Shown here one piece after another: positions 37,211 to 48,666 of a stretch of DNA of 64,000 nucleotides. Source of the DNA: JAGQRJ01 sp041402045 (GTDB lineage Bacteria; Planctomycetota; J058); contig JAWKSZ010000024.1 of assembly GCA_041402045.1 (NCBI GenBank), positions 1 to 64,000 on the forward strand, in the 5' to 3' direction. The notes under the pieces were generated by a model, which was not told the origin of the DNA, did not search any database, and was given only the letters and a program-made list of their open reading frames with translations. Each line of letters begins with the position of its first letter. Positions within the stretch are counted from its first letter, which is position 1. The position numbers were made by a program, and so were the translations under genes.

Positions 37211-37320
37211 GTTGGGAGTGAGGTTACTCGGCCCCTCCGACAGGCGCAGGTCGGCGCGGCCAAGAAAGTTGGGGCGGATCGCGGGGGGCAGCGACGGCGC
37301 TCAGCGACCGGAGTCGCCGG

Positions 37321-40053
37321 CTACCCCTGGCTGAACTCGACGCGCTGCCCGTAGACCTCGATCGTGTCGCCGTCGCTGAGCGTGGCGCGGGTCGAGACGG
37401 GCTTGCCGTTGACCAGGAGCGAGCTCGGGGAGTCGCTGAGGTTCTCGATCTTGTAGCTCGACGCGCCGCGCACGATCATCGCCGCCTTGCGCGGCACGAA
37501 CCAGCCGCGCAGGCGCAGGTCGCAGCTCGGAGACTTGCCGATCAGGAAGGTCTCGCGCACGGGGCTGCGGGCTTCCTTGCCCGTGGCGTCGCGCACCACG
37601 ACGCTGCCCAGGGCGCTGCCCGTGCTCTCCTCGAGCACGCGCTGCTCGGTCTCGGGGGTCATGCGCAAGGTCATGCCGCCGATCAGCTCCACGTCGTCGT
37701 CGTCGCCGACCGTCGAGCCGCCCCCGGTGGGGACGCCGAACGCGCTGGCGAAGTCCGCCTCGAAGCGGATGCGGAACTTGCCGATCCCGATCCCGTCGCC
37801 GTTGTTGAGGATCGTGAGCCCGTTGATCTTGCTCCCGTTGAGCAGGGTCCCGTTGCTGGTGCCCATGTCGATGAGCGCGAAGAAGTCGCCCCGGCGCCGG
37901 ATCTCGGCGTGGCGCCGCGAGACGAGCATGTTGTCGAGGAACACGTCGCAGTTGGGGTCGCGCCCCAGCGAGATCACGTCGCGCTCGAACTCGTGCTTGC
38001 CCAGCAGGCCCTCGGCGGTCGAGATCGTGAGCCAGAACGAGCCCACCCCCTCATCGCCCTCGTCCTCGTGGAGCGCGGCGCGCTCGGCGTCGTCGAGGGA
38101 GATCCCGGCCGCGGCGAGCTTGTCGCGGTCGAAGCGCAGGGTGTCGATCTCGCCGTCGCCGAACACGTCCTCGAACCCGAGGTTGAAGTCGGTGGTGTCG
38201 CCGTCGACCTCCTCGCCCTCCTCGGCCGCGGCTGCCCGCGCCTGGGCCTCGGCCTCTGCGCGCGCCTCGACCAGCGCTGGGCGGAGCTCGCGGGCGGCGG
38301 CGCGCGCCTCCTCTTCCAGGCGGCCGAGGCGGGTCTCGGCGCGCCAGGCGCGCTCCGCGGTGGAGCGCACCGCGTCCTCGGCCTGCTCCCTGCGCTGGGC
38401 GTAGGTGTCCTGCGCCTCCTGCATCTCGGCCTTCTGCGCCGCGGCCTCGGCCAGGCGCTTCTCGGCCTTGCGCAGCTGCCGCTGCAGGGCGTCGGCGCGG
38501 GCCTGCGCGGTCTCGTACTGCCGGGCCGCGGCGCGCCAGGCGCTCGCGGTCTCCTCGGCCTTGGCCACCGCCTCAGCGCCGTCCCGGCTGACCTCGGTCA
38601 GGAGCTCCTCGGAGGCCTGCTGCGCTTCGCCACGCACGGACTCCGCGGCGTCGTTGCGCTCGTCGGCGACCTTACGCGCCTCGGTCAGGGCCTGCTTGAG
38701 CTGCTCCAGCCGCTTGGCCGCAGCCTCGCGCGCCTCGACCGCCTTCTCGGCGGCGTCCTGCTGCTTGCGCTGGGTCTTCTGCGAGGTGCTGAGCACCTCC
38801 CGCGCCGCCTCGATCGACTCCCGCGCCTCGTCGACCCGGGCCTTGGCGTGCTGGATCTCCTTCTGCTTGGTCTTGGCCTCCGCGGCCAGGGTCCCGATCG
38901 CCTGCGCGATCTCGGAGATCTCCTCGGGGCTGAGCTCGCCGGTGGCCATGCTCTGGCGCTTCGAGTCCAGGAGCTGGCGCGCCTCCTCGGCCGCGGCCTC
39001 GGCCTCGCCGACGCGGGCCTCGGTGTCCTTGGCCTCCTCCTCGGCGGTCTCGACCGCCTCCTCGGACTCCATCACGGCGGCGGCCGCGCGGGCGACGGCG
39101 GTGGCCGCGCGGCGCTCCGCCTCCTTGAGCTCCTCGAGTTCGCTCATGGCCTCGGCCACCGCGGCGGCGGCGACCCGCGCGTCGTTCTCGGCGCGCTTCG
39201 CGACGCGGCTCGCCTCCTTGGCCATCCGCTCCTTCTCGGTCACGACCGCGCGCACCTTCTCGGCGGCCTTGGCCTTGCTCTCGGCCTCCTGCTCGGCCTC
39301 CTTGGAGCGCGCCTGGATCTCCTCCTGCTCCCGCAGGCGCTGGGCGGCCTCGGCCTTGGCTGCGGCGGCCTCGACCTGGAGCGAGGCCACGGACTCGCGC
39401 GCGGCGCGCTCCTCGGCGTCGAGCTCGTCCCAGGCCTCGGAGCCCTCGCGGTAGCCTTCGACGAACTCTTGCAGGAACCGATCGGCGTGCTGCTTGGCGA
39501 GGACGGCCTTCTCCAGCGCGTCGCGGGCCACGCGCACGGCGTGGTCGTCGATCGAGAGGGCGTGCTCGACCGCCTCGCGGGCGGCCTCCCGCGCGATCCG
39601 CGCGGCCTCGAGCTGCTCGCGGGCGAGCTCGCGGGCGGCCTGAGCGTCCTCGATCGCGGCCTCCGCCTGCTCGGCGGCCTCGGCGGCGGCCACCTCGCTC
39701 TCGGCGGCCGAGGCGGGGACGATGCAGCGCGGGAGCGCGACGGTGTCGGTCTCGTCCTTGGAGGGAGGCACCGGGGTCTTGTCCAGGTCGGGGGCCTCGT
39801 CCGCGTCGGCGGGGGACTCGTCCGCGTCGGCGGGGGACTCGTCCGCGTCGTCGGGCTCGAGGGCCTCGTCGTCGGGCTCAGAAGCGTCGTCGTCGGGCTC
39901 GAGGGCCTCGTCGTCGGGCTCAGGAGCGTCGTCGTCGGGCGTGTCGGCCTCGGCTTCGCGCTGGATCGCGCGGGTCTCCTCTTCCTCGAGCGCCTCCAGC
40001 GCCTGGAGCACGTCGTCCAGGTCCTCGATCTCGTCGTTGGAATCGCTGCTCAC
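37321..40053 (-). CDS. Giant coiled-coil protein with two C-terminal FHA domains
   Basis: A 910-residue soluble protein. The N-terminus (about 40-100) is an acidic repeat (DDEALEPDDDASEPDDE), about 115-640 is one long Ala/Glu/Arg/Lys coiled coil, and two FHA domains follow. FHA1 (about 672-765) has the full motif set: ISLGRDPNCDVFL, SRRHAEIRR, GTSNGTLLNG. FHA2 (about 815-908) is degenerate: FLIGKSPSCDLRLRG and SDSPSSLLVNGKPV, with the Ser-x-x-His replaced by PRKAAMIV. It suits a cytoskeletal or scaffold protein read by the many kinases here. Its start overlaps the stop of the SlyX gene (ATGA). Confidence 0.9.
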   Translation of the reverse strand: MSSDSNDEIEDLDDVLQALEALEEEETRAIQREAEADTPDDDAPEPDDEALEPDDDASEPDDEALEPDDADESPADADESPADADEAPDLDKTPVPPSKDETDTVALPRCIVPASAAESEVAAAEAAEQAEAAIEDAQAARELAREQLEAARIAREAAREAVEHALSIDDHAVRVARDALEKAVLAKQHADRFLQEFVEGYREGSEAWDELDAEERAARESVASLQVEAAAAKAEAAQRLREQEEIQARSKEAEQEAESKAKAAEKVRAVVTEKERMAKEASRVAKRAENDARVAAAAVAEAMSELEELKEAERRAATAVARAAAAVMESEEAVETAEEEAKDTEARVGEAEAAAEEARQLLDSKRQSMATGELSPEEISEIAQAIGTLAAEAKTKQKEIQHAKARVDEARESIEAAREVLSTSQKTQRKQQDAAEKAVEAREAAAKRLEQLKQALTEARKVADERNDAAESVRGEAQQASEELLTEVSRDGAEAVAKAEETASAWRAAARQYETAQARADALQRQLRKAEKRLAEAAAQKAEMQEAQDTYAQRREQAEDAVRSTAERAWRAETRLGRLEEEARAAARELRPALVEARAEAEAQARAAAAEEGEEVDGDTTDFNLGFEDVFGDGEIDTLRFDRDKLAAAGISLDDAERAALHEDEGDEGVGSFWLTISTAEGLLGKHEFERDVISLGRDPNCDVFLDNMLVSRRHAEIRRRGDFFALIDMGTSNGTLLNGSKINGLTILNNGDGIGIGKFRIRFEADFASAFGVPTGGGSTVGDDDDVELIGGMTLRMTPETEQRVLEESTGSALGSVVVRDATGKEARSPVRETFLIGKSPSCDLRLRGWFVPRKAAMIVRGASSYKIENLSDSPSSLLVNGKPVSTRATLSDGDTIEVYGQRVEFSQG

Positions 40054-40295
40054 GCGCGGCCTTCGGGCTCCGGGGGCTGAGGGGCTGCTGAACCTCGCTC
40101 GTATCCTACTCCTTCGATCGGGTCCGCGCCGGTCCCCCCGACGAGGCGCTCCTCGGCCCGCGCCAGGCGGCGCTCGAGGCGCTCCAGTCGGCCCAGGGCC
40201 CAGCGCAGCTGCTCGTCGAGCTCGCCCAACGCCCGCTCCTGGAAGGCGAACTTCATCTCGAGGTCGATCAGCCGCCTCTCGGCCTGGGAGGGCAC
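40050..40295 (-). CDS. SlyX-family protein
   Basis: An 81-residue protein with a helical N-terminal half in the SlyX pattern (ERRLIDLEMKFAFQERALGE, then LDEQLRWALGRLERLERRL) and a short Pro/Glu tail. SlyX proteins are small coiled coils of unknown function. The gene sits between aceF and the FHA gene: it starts 8 bp after aceF ends and overlaps the FHA start by four bases. Confidence 0.8.
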   Translation of the reverse strand: MPSQAERRLIDLEMKFAFQERALGELDEQLRWALGRLERLERRLARAEERLVGGTGADPIEGVGYERGSAAPQPPEPEGRA

Positions 40296-40302
40296 GGCCG
40301 CG

Positions 40303-41598
40303 CTAGACGGTGAACAGGAGCTGAGCGGGATCCGAGAGCAGGCCCGCCAGGTGACGGGAGAAGCGGGCCGCCGCGGCGCCGTCGATCACCCGGTGGTCGT
40401 AGCTCAGGCTGAGGGGCATCATCAGGCGCAGCTCCGGCTGGCCGTTGGCCCCCGGGCGGTACTCCTGCCGCGCGCGGGAGAGCCCCAGGATCGCCACCTG
40501 GGGCCAGTTCACGATGGGCGTGAAGCCGATCCCTCCGATCCCGCCGAGGTTGCTCACGGTGAAGGTCGCGCCGCGCATGTCCTCCAGCCCGAGCTTGCGG
40601 TCCCGGGCGCGCCCGGCGAGCTCCGTGACCTCCTGGGCCAGGGTCTGGATCGACTTGGTGTCCACGTCGCGCACCACCGGAACCAGGAGCCCGTTCTCGG
40701 TGTCGACGGCGACGCCGAGGTGGTAGTAGCGCTTGTAGACGATCACGTCCCGCGCCGTGTCGTAGCTCGTGTTGAAGTCGGGGAAGGCCTTCAGCGCGGC
40801 GACGAGGGCCTTGAGCACGAGCACGGTCATGGTGACCTTGGGCCCGTCGGGGTTGCCCTGGCGGAAGGCCTTGCGGCTGGCCTCGAGCTCGGTGATGTCG
40901 GCGAGGTCGAAGTGGGTGACGTGGGGGATCGTGGTCCACGAGCGCGTCATGGCCTGGGCCGTGCTCCGTCGGATCCCGCTGACCGGCCGCTCCTCGACCT
41001 CGCCCCAGCGCGTGAAGTCGGGGAGCGGCTCGGCGGGGCGGGCGGCGCCTGCCCCTGCGCCGAGCTGGCGCAGGTGGGTGTGCACGTCCTCGGGGGTGAT
41101 CCGCCCGCGCTCGCCGCTGCCGCGCACCTGGGCCAGGTCGACCCCCAACAGCCGCGCCAGGCGACGCACCGCGGGGCCCGCCGGGATGTGCCCCGCAGCG
41201 GCCGGTCGCTCGCGACGCCCCGCCGCGGGCTCAGCCTTGGGCTCGGCCTCGGCCTCGGCCTTGGGCTCGGCCTCGGCCTTGGGCTTGGGCTTGGCCTCGG
41301 CCTCGGCCTTGGGCTCGGCCTCGGCCTCGGGCTTGGCCTTGGGCGCGTCCTCCGCGCCTCCGCCCTCCGCGTCGACCGTGAGCACCGGGTCGCCGGTGCT
41401 CACCTTGTCGCCCTCTTTGACGTGGATCGTCTTGACCTCGCCCGCGTGGGGGCAGGGCAGCTCGACGGTCGCCTTGTCGGCCTCGATCTCGAGCACCGGC
41501 TGGTCGGCCTGCAGGACGTCGCCGGGCTTGACCAGGACGCCCACGACGGTGCCGGACTCCATGCCTTCGCCGAGGTTGGGCAGCTTGAACTCGATCAC
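40303..41598 (-). CDS. aceF: Pyruvate dehydrogenase E2, dihydrolipoamide acetyltransferase
   Basis: The 431-residue E2 core of the pyruvate dehydrogenase complex, which transfers acetyl groups from E1 to CoA. One lipoyl domain (residues 1-78) holds the lipoyl-Lys in EIEADKATVELP. A long Ala/Pro/Glu/Lys hinge with tandem repeats (about 85-140, KAEAEPKAEAEAEPKAE) is followed by a subunit-binding domain (AGPAVRRLARLLGVDLAQVR) and the acetyltransferase domain ending in SYDHRVIDGAAAARF, with catalytic His and Asp. I chose the GTG at 41598, preceded by AGGAG. It lies 30 bp after aceE. E3 is not in the window. Confidence 0.95.
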   Translation of the reverse strand: MIEFKLPNLGEGMESGTVVGVLVKPGDVLQADQPVLEIEADKATVELPCPHAGEVKTIHVKEGDKVSTGDPVLTVDAEGGGAEDAPKAKPEAEAEPKAEAEAKPKPKAEAEPKAEAEAEPKAEPAAGRRERPAAAGHIPAGPAVRRLARLLGVDLAQVRGSGERGRITPEDVHTHLRQLGAGAGAARPAEPLPDFTRWGEVEERPVSGIRRSTAQAMTRSWTTIPHVTHFDLADITELEASRKAFRQGNPDGPKVTMTVLVLKALVAALKAFPDFNTSYDTARDVIVYKRYYHLGVAVDTENGLLVPVVRDVDTKSIQTLAQEVTELAGRARDRKLGLEDMRGATFTVSNLGGIGGIGFTPIVNWPQVAILGLSRARQEYRPGANGQPELRLMMPLSLSYDHRVIDGAAAARFSRHLAGLLSDPAQLLFTV

Positions 41599-41627
41599 GC
41601 CAGATCTCCTGTGAGCGGGCGGGGGGG

Positions 41628-44300
<2,673 letters not shown>

Positions 44301-44418
44301 GTCGGGGAACTCCCTTGGCCTTTGGGGAGCGGTAGTCTACCCCGCGCCCAGGGAATGCAACCGACCGCTGGCGCCGGGCTTTATGACGCAGCGCGTGGTT
44401 CGCAGCCCGGGCTGCGCG

Positions 44419-44916
44419 CTAGCTCACGGGGCGGACGTAGGGCTCGAGGGTCCGCCCGAGGCCGGGCAGCGCCGCCTTGACGTGCTCCTTGGCCTTGGGG
44501 CGGAGCTTCTCGTAGAGCTTCTTGAGCGTGCGGTTCGTCGCGCGCTGCGCGCGGGCGTCGGTCACGCCCAGGAGCGCCTCGGAGACCTGCTCCTGCTGCC
44601 CCGCCAGCTCCCGGTCCAGCCCGCCGCGGCTGGCGGCCTCCTTGCTGGTCCAGGTGGCGTAGTAGGGATCCATGGCCCGGCAGAAGTCGTCGAGCAGGAA
44701 GTCCACGCAGTGGGCTACGAAGCCAGGCTTTATGCCCTTGAGGACCTTGTAGCCGGCCTTCAGGGGCAGGGCCATCATGCCGCGCTTGCTCGAGACTTCG
44801 TTCTCGATCAGGCCCACGCACGACTGGATCACCTGCGGCCGTTGGCCGTTGATCCGCTCGAGGAGCTCGCTCACCTTTGCCTCCGGCTGGCACGTCTCAA
44901 CCGCGGTATATACCAT
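44419..44916 (-). CDS. Small helical protein of unknown function (DUF6918-like)
   Basis: A 165-residue, all-helical soluble protein without a signal peptide. The core LIENEVSSKRGMMALPLKAG and YKVLKGIKPGFVAHCVDFLL resembles, from memory, the DUF6918 family seen in high-GC bacteria; this is not certain. The C-terminal half is basic (LKKLYEKLRPKAKEHVKAAL). It precedes the aceE start by 119 bp on the same strand and is divergent from the FHA gene at 45002, sharing an 85-bp upstream region. Its function is unknown. Confidence 0.75.
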   Translation of the reverse strand: MVYTAVETCQPEAKVSELLERINGQRPQVIQSCVGLIENEVSSKRGMMALPLKAGYKVLKGIKPGFVAHCVDFLLDDFCRAMDPYYATWTSKEAASRGGLDRELAGQQEQVSEALLGVTDARAQRATNRTLKKLYEKLRPKAKEHVKAALPGLGRTLEPYVRPVS

Positions 44917-45001
44917 GGTTTCAGGTGGTTTCAGGCCCCAGCACCTCTAGGGTGGGGCGAGCGGCCGCGGGACGACCCCGCGAAGGAGGCAGGCACACCG
45001 G

Positions 45002-46015
45002 ATGAGCGAGGCCGATGTGGCGGCAGATTGGGTGACGTTGGGAGTCCTCGCGAAGCGCGCGGGCGTCCTGCCGAAGGAGGCCTTCGAGGCGCAGTTCAGC
45101 GCACCGTTCCTCCTGGAGCTGAACCCCGAGGAGGCGGAGGCCCCTGACGACACCCGCGAGTACTCCCGCTCGGACGTGGAGGAGCTCTCGCCCAGCCTCT
45201 CCGAGTCCTTGATCCTCTACCTCGGCGACGGCGACGAGATCGTGATCGGTCGCCAAGGTCAGGCCCGCTGCAACCACGCCTCGGTCTCCGAGAAGCACTG
45301 CGTGCTCCGGCGGTTCGGCACCCTGTGGTCGATCAGCGACCTCGGCTCCACCAACGGCACCACGATCAACGGCCGCAAGCTCGACCCCGAGGAGCAGCTC
45401 CCGCTCAAGTTCGGCACCAAGCTCATGCTGGGCGAAGCCCAGTTCCTCTGGCTCGGCCCCGAGGACTGCTTCGACCTCTTGCAGGAGCTGACCCGCGAGC
45501 CCCGGATCCGCCCGCGCTCCCTGGGCAAGTACCGCGCGGAGTTCAAGTCCCTGGGCTCCGCCGGCGAGGTCGAGAAGCACTACCCCGGGCCCTTCCTCGT
45601 GATCCAGGCGCCCAAGGGCCGGTCGCCGGTCCCCGGCGGCGGCGGCCCGGTGAGCTCGAACACCGTGACCCTCAGCCAGCAGGAGCTGAAGGCCAACGTC
45701 AACAAGAACGTGGCCGACGCGGTGTTCAACCTGGCCAACCACGCCCTGGTGCGGATCGGGCGCGCGTCGGTGAGCCAGATCCACTTGCCCCTCGGCGCGA
45801 TCTCGAACCTGCACGCCGCCCTCGTCTGCGAGGACGGCACCTGGTTCGTGCAAGACCTCGGCGCCAAGAACGGCACTTACGTGTGGGGCGAGCGCCTGGA
45901 GGGGCGCAAGGAGCTCGAGTCGGGCATGGAGATCACGCTCGGCAACATCAAGAGCAACTTCTTCAACCTCCAAGACTTCATCACCTACGCCACCCACCGA
46001 GATTCTTTGGTCTAG
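45002..46015 (+). CDS. Protein with two FHA domains
   Basis: A 337-residue cytosolic protein. FHA1 (about 65-145) shows GDEIVIGRQGQARCNHASVS, EKHCVLRRFG and GSTNGTTINGR. FHA2 (about 240-325) shows ALVRIGRASVSQIHLPLGAI, SNLHAALVCEDG and GAKNGTYVWGE. Both domains keep the phosphothreonine-binding Arg and Asn; FHA2 has N-L-H where Ser-x-x-His is normal. A Pro/Gly linker separates them. Start ATG 45002 is preceded by GAAGGAGG. It diverges from the helical protein at 44419. The stop codon lies within a perfect hairpin. A likely reader of kinase targets; no kinase is adjacent. Confidence 0.9.
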   Translation: MSEADVAADWVTLGVLAKRAGVLPKEAFEAQFSAPFLLELNPEEAEAPDDTREYSRSDVEELSPSLSESLILYLGDGDEIVIGRQGQARCNHASVSEKHCVLRRFGTLWSISDLGSTNGTTINGRKLDPEEQLPLKFGTKLMLGEAQFLWLGPEDCFDLLQELTREPRIRPRSLGKYRAEFKSLGSAGEVEKHYPGPFLVIQAPKGRSPVPGGGGPVSSNTVTLSQQELKANVNKNVADAVFNLANHALVRIGRASVSQIHLPLGAISNLHAALVCEDGTWFVQDLGAKNGTYVWGERLEGRKELESGMEITLGNIKSNFFNLQDFITYATHRDSLV

Positions 46016-46038
46016 GGCCGAAGGCCCTAGACCAAAGA
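46004..46038 (+). terminator. Perfect 16-bp hairpin overlapping the FHA gene stop codon
   Basis: TCTTTGGTCTAGGGCC (46004-46019) and GGCCCTAGACCAAAGA (46023-46038) are perfect complements separated by GAA. The TAG at 46013-46015 is the stop codon. Only a weak T-run follows (GTGTTTCTG at 46042-46050). It may terminate transcription or be a small inverted-repeat element. Confidence 0.6.
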
Positions 46039-46277
46039 CGCGTGTTTCTGGGGGGCCTGTCCCAGGCCCCCTCGGGCTCGGGGCAAAGCCCCTCACCCTC
46101 ACCCCACAGGGCGCGCTCGCGGCTGCGCCGCTCGCGCGGGGAGGCCCGGGGACGGGCCTCGTCCCGCGCTGCGCGCGGGACATTCGCGGGCTTCGCCCGC
46201 TCATGCTCCGCCCACCTATGCGCTTGCTCCGCCCACCTATGCGCTCGTGCTTCGCGCACCGACACGCTCTCGTTCCG

Positions 46278-46380
46278 CCCTCTCTCCTCTCTCCTCCTCT
46301 CTCCCTCCTCTCTCTCCTCCTCTCCTCCTCTCTCCTCCTCTCTCCTCCTCTCTCCTCTCTCCTCCTCTCTCTCCTCTCTC
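46278..46380. repeat. 103-nt pure polypyrimidine tract
   Basis: Every base from 46278 to 46380 is C or T, mostly CTCCTCTCT units. Such tracts can form triplex DNA and slip in replication. The rest of the gap (46039-46277 and 46381-46679) holds short direct repeats (CTCCGCCCACCTATGCGCT twice at 46208-46242) and dispersed repeats but no gene. Confidence 0.9.
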
Positions 46381-46394
46381 ATACTGCGCGTGAG

Positions 46395-46490
46395 CGAGCG
46401 GGCGGAGCTTCCGTGTCGGTGTGAACACACCGCTCGTCCTCGGCTCGCGGGACTTCCGTGTCTTCCGCGTCTTCCGTGTTCCTCTCCTCT
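46395..46490. repeat. Dispersed repeat, inverted copy of 13696-13790
   Basis: The order here is GGAGCTTCCGTGTCGG, then GGGACTTCCGTGTCTTCC, then GTCTTCCGTGTTCCTCTC. The reverse complement matches the block at 13696-13790 in the same order and similar spacing, with substitutions between. There are no inverted ends or gene, so the nature of the repeat is unknown. Confidence 0.6.
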
Positions 46491-46679
46491 CCTGGCGTGC
46501 CCTCACGGGTGCGCCCCGCGGAGCTCCCGGCGTGTCTGCACGGGTCCGCCCCCGCGAAGCTCGGTGTCTTCAGTGCGCCAGGGGGCCTGGCTGATCTCGT
46601 GATGAAAGGAGCCCACCGTAATTGCTCGTTCACCACCGTAACCGAGTGGCGTCCCCGGGCAACCGGATCGTCGAAGCCC

Positions 46680-48393
46680 GGGCGACAAAGGAGCCGCAAC
46701 GTTACGTGAACCTGATTCGGCCTCGCTACACATGTGCAGGCGTCAAGCTTCCTGAAGGGCTGAAGCCTGTCACCGGCGGTATTGAAACGAGCATGAGCCC
46801 GCTGGGCCTGCCGGGGTGATTGGGGCAGCGTGCCGAAAGATCAGTCGAGGAACCTGGGAGGCCCGGCATGTGGGTGAACCCAAGCGACGGGGAAGCATAA
46901 CCCAAGCGGCATGTCGGGAGTCGGCGGGGCTCGTAGTAGTGAGGAGGCGGGTAATGCCCGTGGAGCGAAGGGGCCCCACCGACGGGCATAAAGACGCGGA
47001 GAGTGCCGATTGAGCGATAGCTCCACTACGGACGACTCGGTCCCCGAGGCAAACGACCCCTGGAGGGGCGGGCGTCGACGGATACCGGAGAAACTCTTTT
47101 CGCTGAGGCAGAAGCTGCACCACAAGGCCAAGCAAGAGCCCGGATTTTCACACGCCATGGGCGAATTGTGTGGAGGGTCACGCTGGAGGCGGCGTGGCTC
47201 AGGTGCGCGCCAATCGGGAGTGGGATCGACGGAGTCTCGATCGACCAAATCGAAGGCTCGGAGGACGGCGCTGCAGGATTCCTCGACGAAATCGAGGCGG
47301 CTCTGCGGTCGAAGACCTACAAGCCCCAGCCCCGTCCGCCGTGTCTACATACCGAAGCCTGACGGAAAGGAGCGCCCGCTAGGGATCCCGACGGTCCGTG
47401 ATCAGGTGGTCCAAATGGCGACGCTGCTGATCCTGGAGCCGATCTTCGAAGCAGATTTCGTGGATAGCTCGTATGGATTCCGACCAGGTCGAAACGCGCA
47501 CCAAGCGCTCACGGCGATCCGAGAGCACGAAGGTGGGTTTCGACGAGGTATTGACGCGGACCTCAAGGGGTATTTCGACTCGATACCCTACGCAAGCTCA
47601 TGGCCGGGCTGCAGAAGCGGATCACGGATCGCCTGTGCTGGCTGATCAGGCTCGAGGCCCCGTCGTGGAAGACGACGACGGGGGTCCGAAGGGAACGAGG
47701 CCCAAGGCGGGAAATCCGGCAGGGGAGTGATCTCCTCTGCTGGCGAACGCCTTCCTGCACTGGTTCGACCTTCTGGGCTGGGCCGGGACGGGGAACGCGA
47801 AACTCGTGCGGTATGCGGACGACTTCGTGATCTGGCGCGCAACCTGAGCCCTGGCCTGTGCACGAGGTCGAGGTTTCTGGAAGGGCGCATGGGCCTCGTG
47901 ATCAACCGGGACAAGACCGGCATTCGGAACCGAAACAGGGAGCGAGCTAGACTTCTCGGCTTCACGTTTCGCTTGACCGCGACCTCTCAGGTCGGGGCCA
48001 TAGCTACCTGAACGTGAGACCGTCGAAGGCGGTGGCCAGAGAGCGGGCGAAGCTCATCCGACCGGTTCACGTGGCTTCAAGCCGGTCCCCCGGCTCGTAG
48101 CCGAAACCCGGCACTTGCTGGGCTGGGCAACCATCTGCTTCGCCACCCGCGGCAGGCCTTCCGGGGATCAAGTCGTCCGGCTGCGTGCACCTTCGGCGTC
48201 GGAGTCAGCGACCCTCCGTCCTCCGATGAGCGTCTATCAACACCTCGATCGCATGGGCCTCGTGTCCTGTGACGAGGAGGCGCTGAACCACTGCGCATGC
48301 CTTGTGACTAAGACGTCTGGGGAGCGCCGGATGCGGGAAATGCACGTCCGGTGGGTGGGGGAGGCCCTTCGGGGCCTTCCCTACCACGACTGT
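46680..48393 (+). mobile_element. Group II intron (decayed, with reverse transcriptase remnant)
   Basis: The 5' part is the structured RNA of domain I (AGTCGAGGAACCTGGGAGG, CCCAAGCGGCATGTCGGGAG). The reverse transcriptase region follows, then domain V at 48322-48353 (GAGC triad, CCGGA/TCCGG stem with a GAAA-type loop) and domain VI at 48354-48393 (TTCG-capped hairpin, branch-point A in CCTACC). The 5' boundary is approximate and was guessed from a GGGCGAC start-like site. The 3' end equals the tail at the window start. Confidence 0.75.
47010..48010 (+). pseudogene. ltrA: Intron-encoded reverse transcriptase (LtrA-like), multiply frameshifted
   Basis: Reverse-transcriptase blocks are spread over all three frames: GIDGVSIDQIEGSEDGAAGF (47220s), VYIPKPDGKERPLGIPTVRD (47340-47405), SYGFRPGRNAHQALTAIRE (47465-47525), GIDADLKGYFDSIPY (47550-47592), RYADDF with the catalytic YADD at 47812-47823, then GRMGLVINRDKTGI. 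No frame keeps more than about 90 correct residues. The order of motifs is that of group II intron proteins. No maturase C-terminus or HNH endonuclease is visible. The protein cannot be made as sequenced. Confidence 0.8.
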
Positions 48394-48419
48394 CTCGGTG
48401 TCTCTTCTTTCGGCTGCGG

Positions 48420-48642
48420 TACCCCGCGGAGCTCGGTGGTCAAAATTTCTGCCCTCGGTCCGGCCCTGCACCCGCGGAGCTTCCTCGCTGGGATTGGGAC
48501 CCGCCTCGTTTCGGCGTATCCGTGAGCCGCGGCAATGTCCTGGCGGAGCCGGGGGTCAACAGTCTCTGCCCTCGGTTCGGCCTGCTCGCACCTGCGGAGC
48601 TCCCACGCTGGGATTGGGTCCCGCCTCGTTTCGGCGTATAGT
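48420..48642. repeat. Tandem duplication, about 120 bp unit, upstream of the BMC gene
   Basis: The block GCTGGGATTGGG, one variable base, CCCGCCTCGTTTCGGCGTAT occurs at 48487 and 48607, 120 bp apart. The preceding CTGCCCTCGGT(C/T)CGGCC segment and CGGAGC sites are also doubled. The first copy starts with the GCGGAGCTCGGTGGT core of the repeat at 88-318. The second copy ends 25 bp before the BMC start codon, so it may carry the promoter. Confidence 0.7.
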
Positions 48643-48666
48643 CACGCCCTCGCGGAGGTGCCCCCG

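Noticed and set aside
46081..46680. Open frames over the CT-rich tract
   Set aside because: Products are Leu/Ser or Glu/Arg homopolymer-like and follow the tract only.
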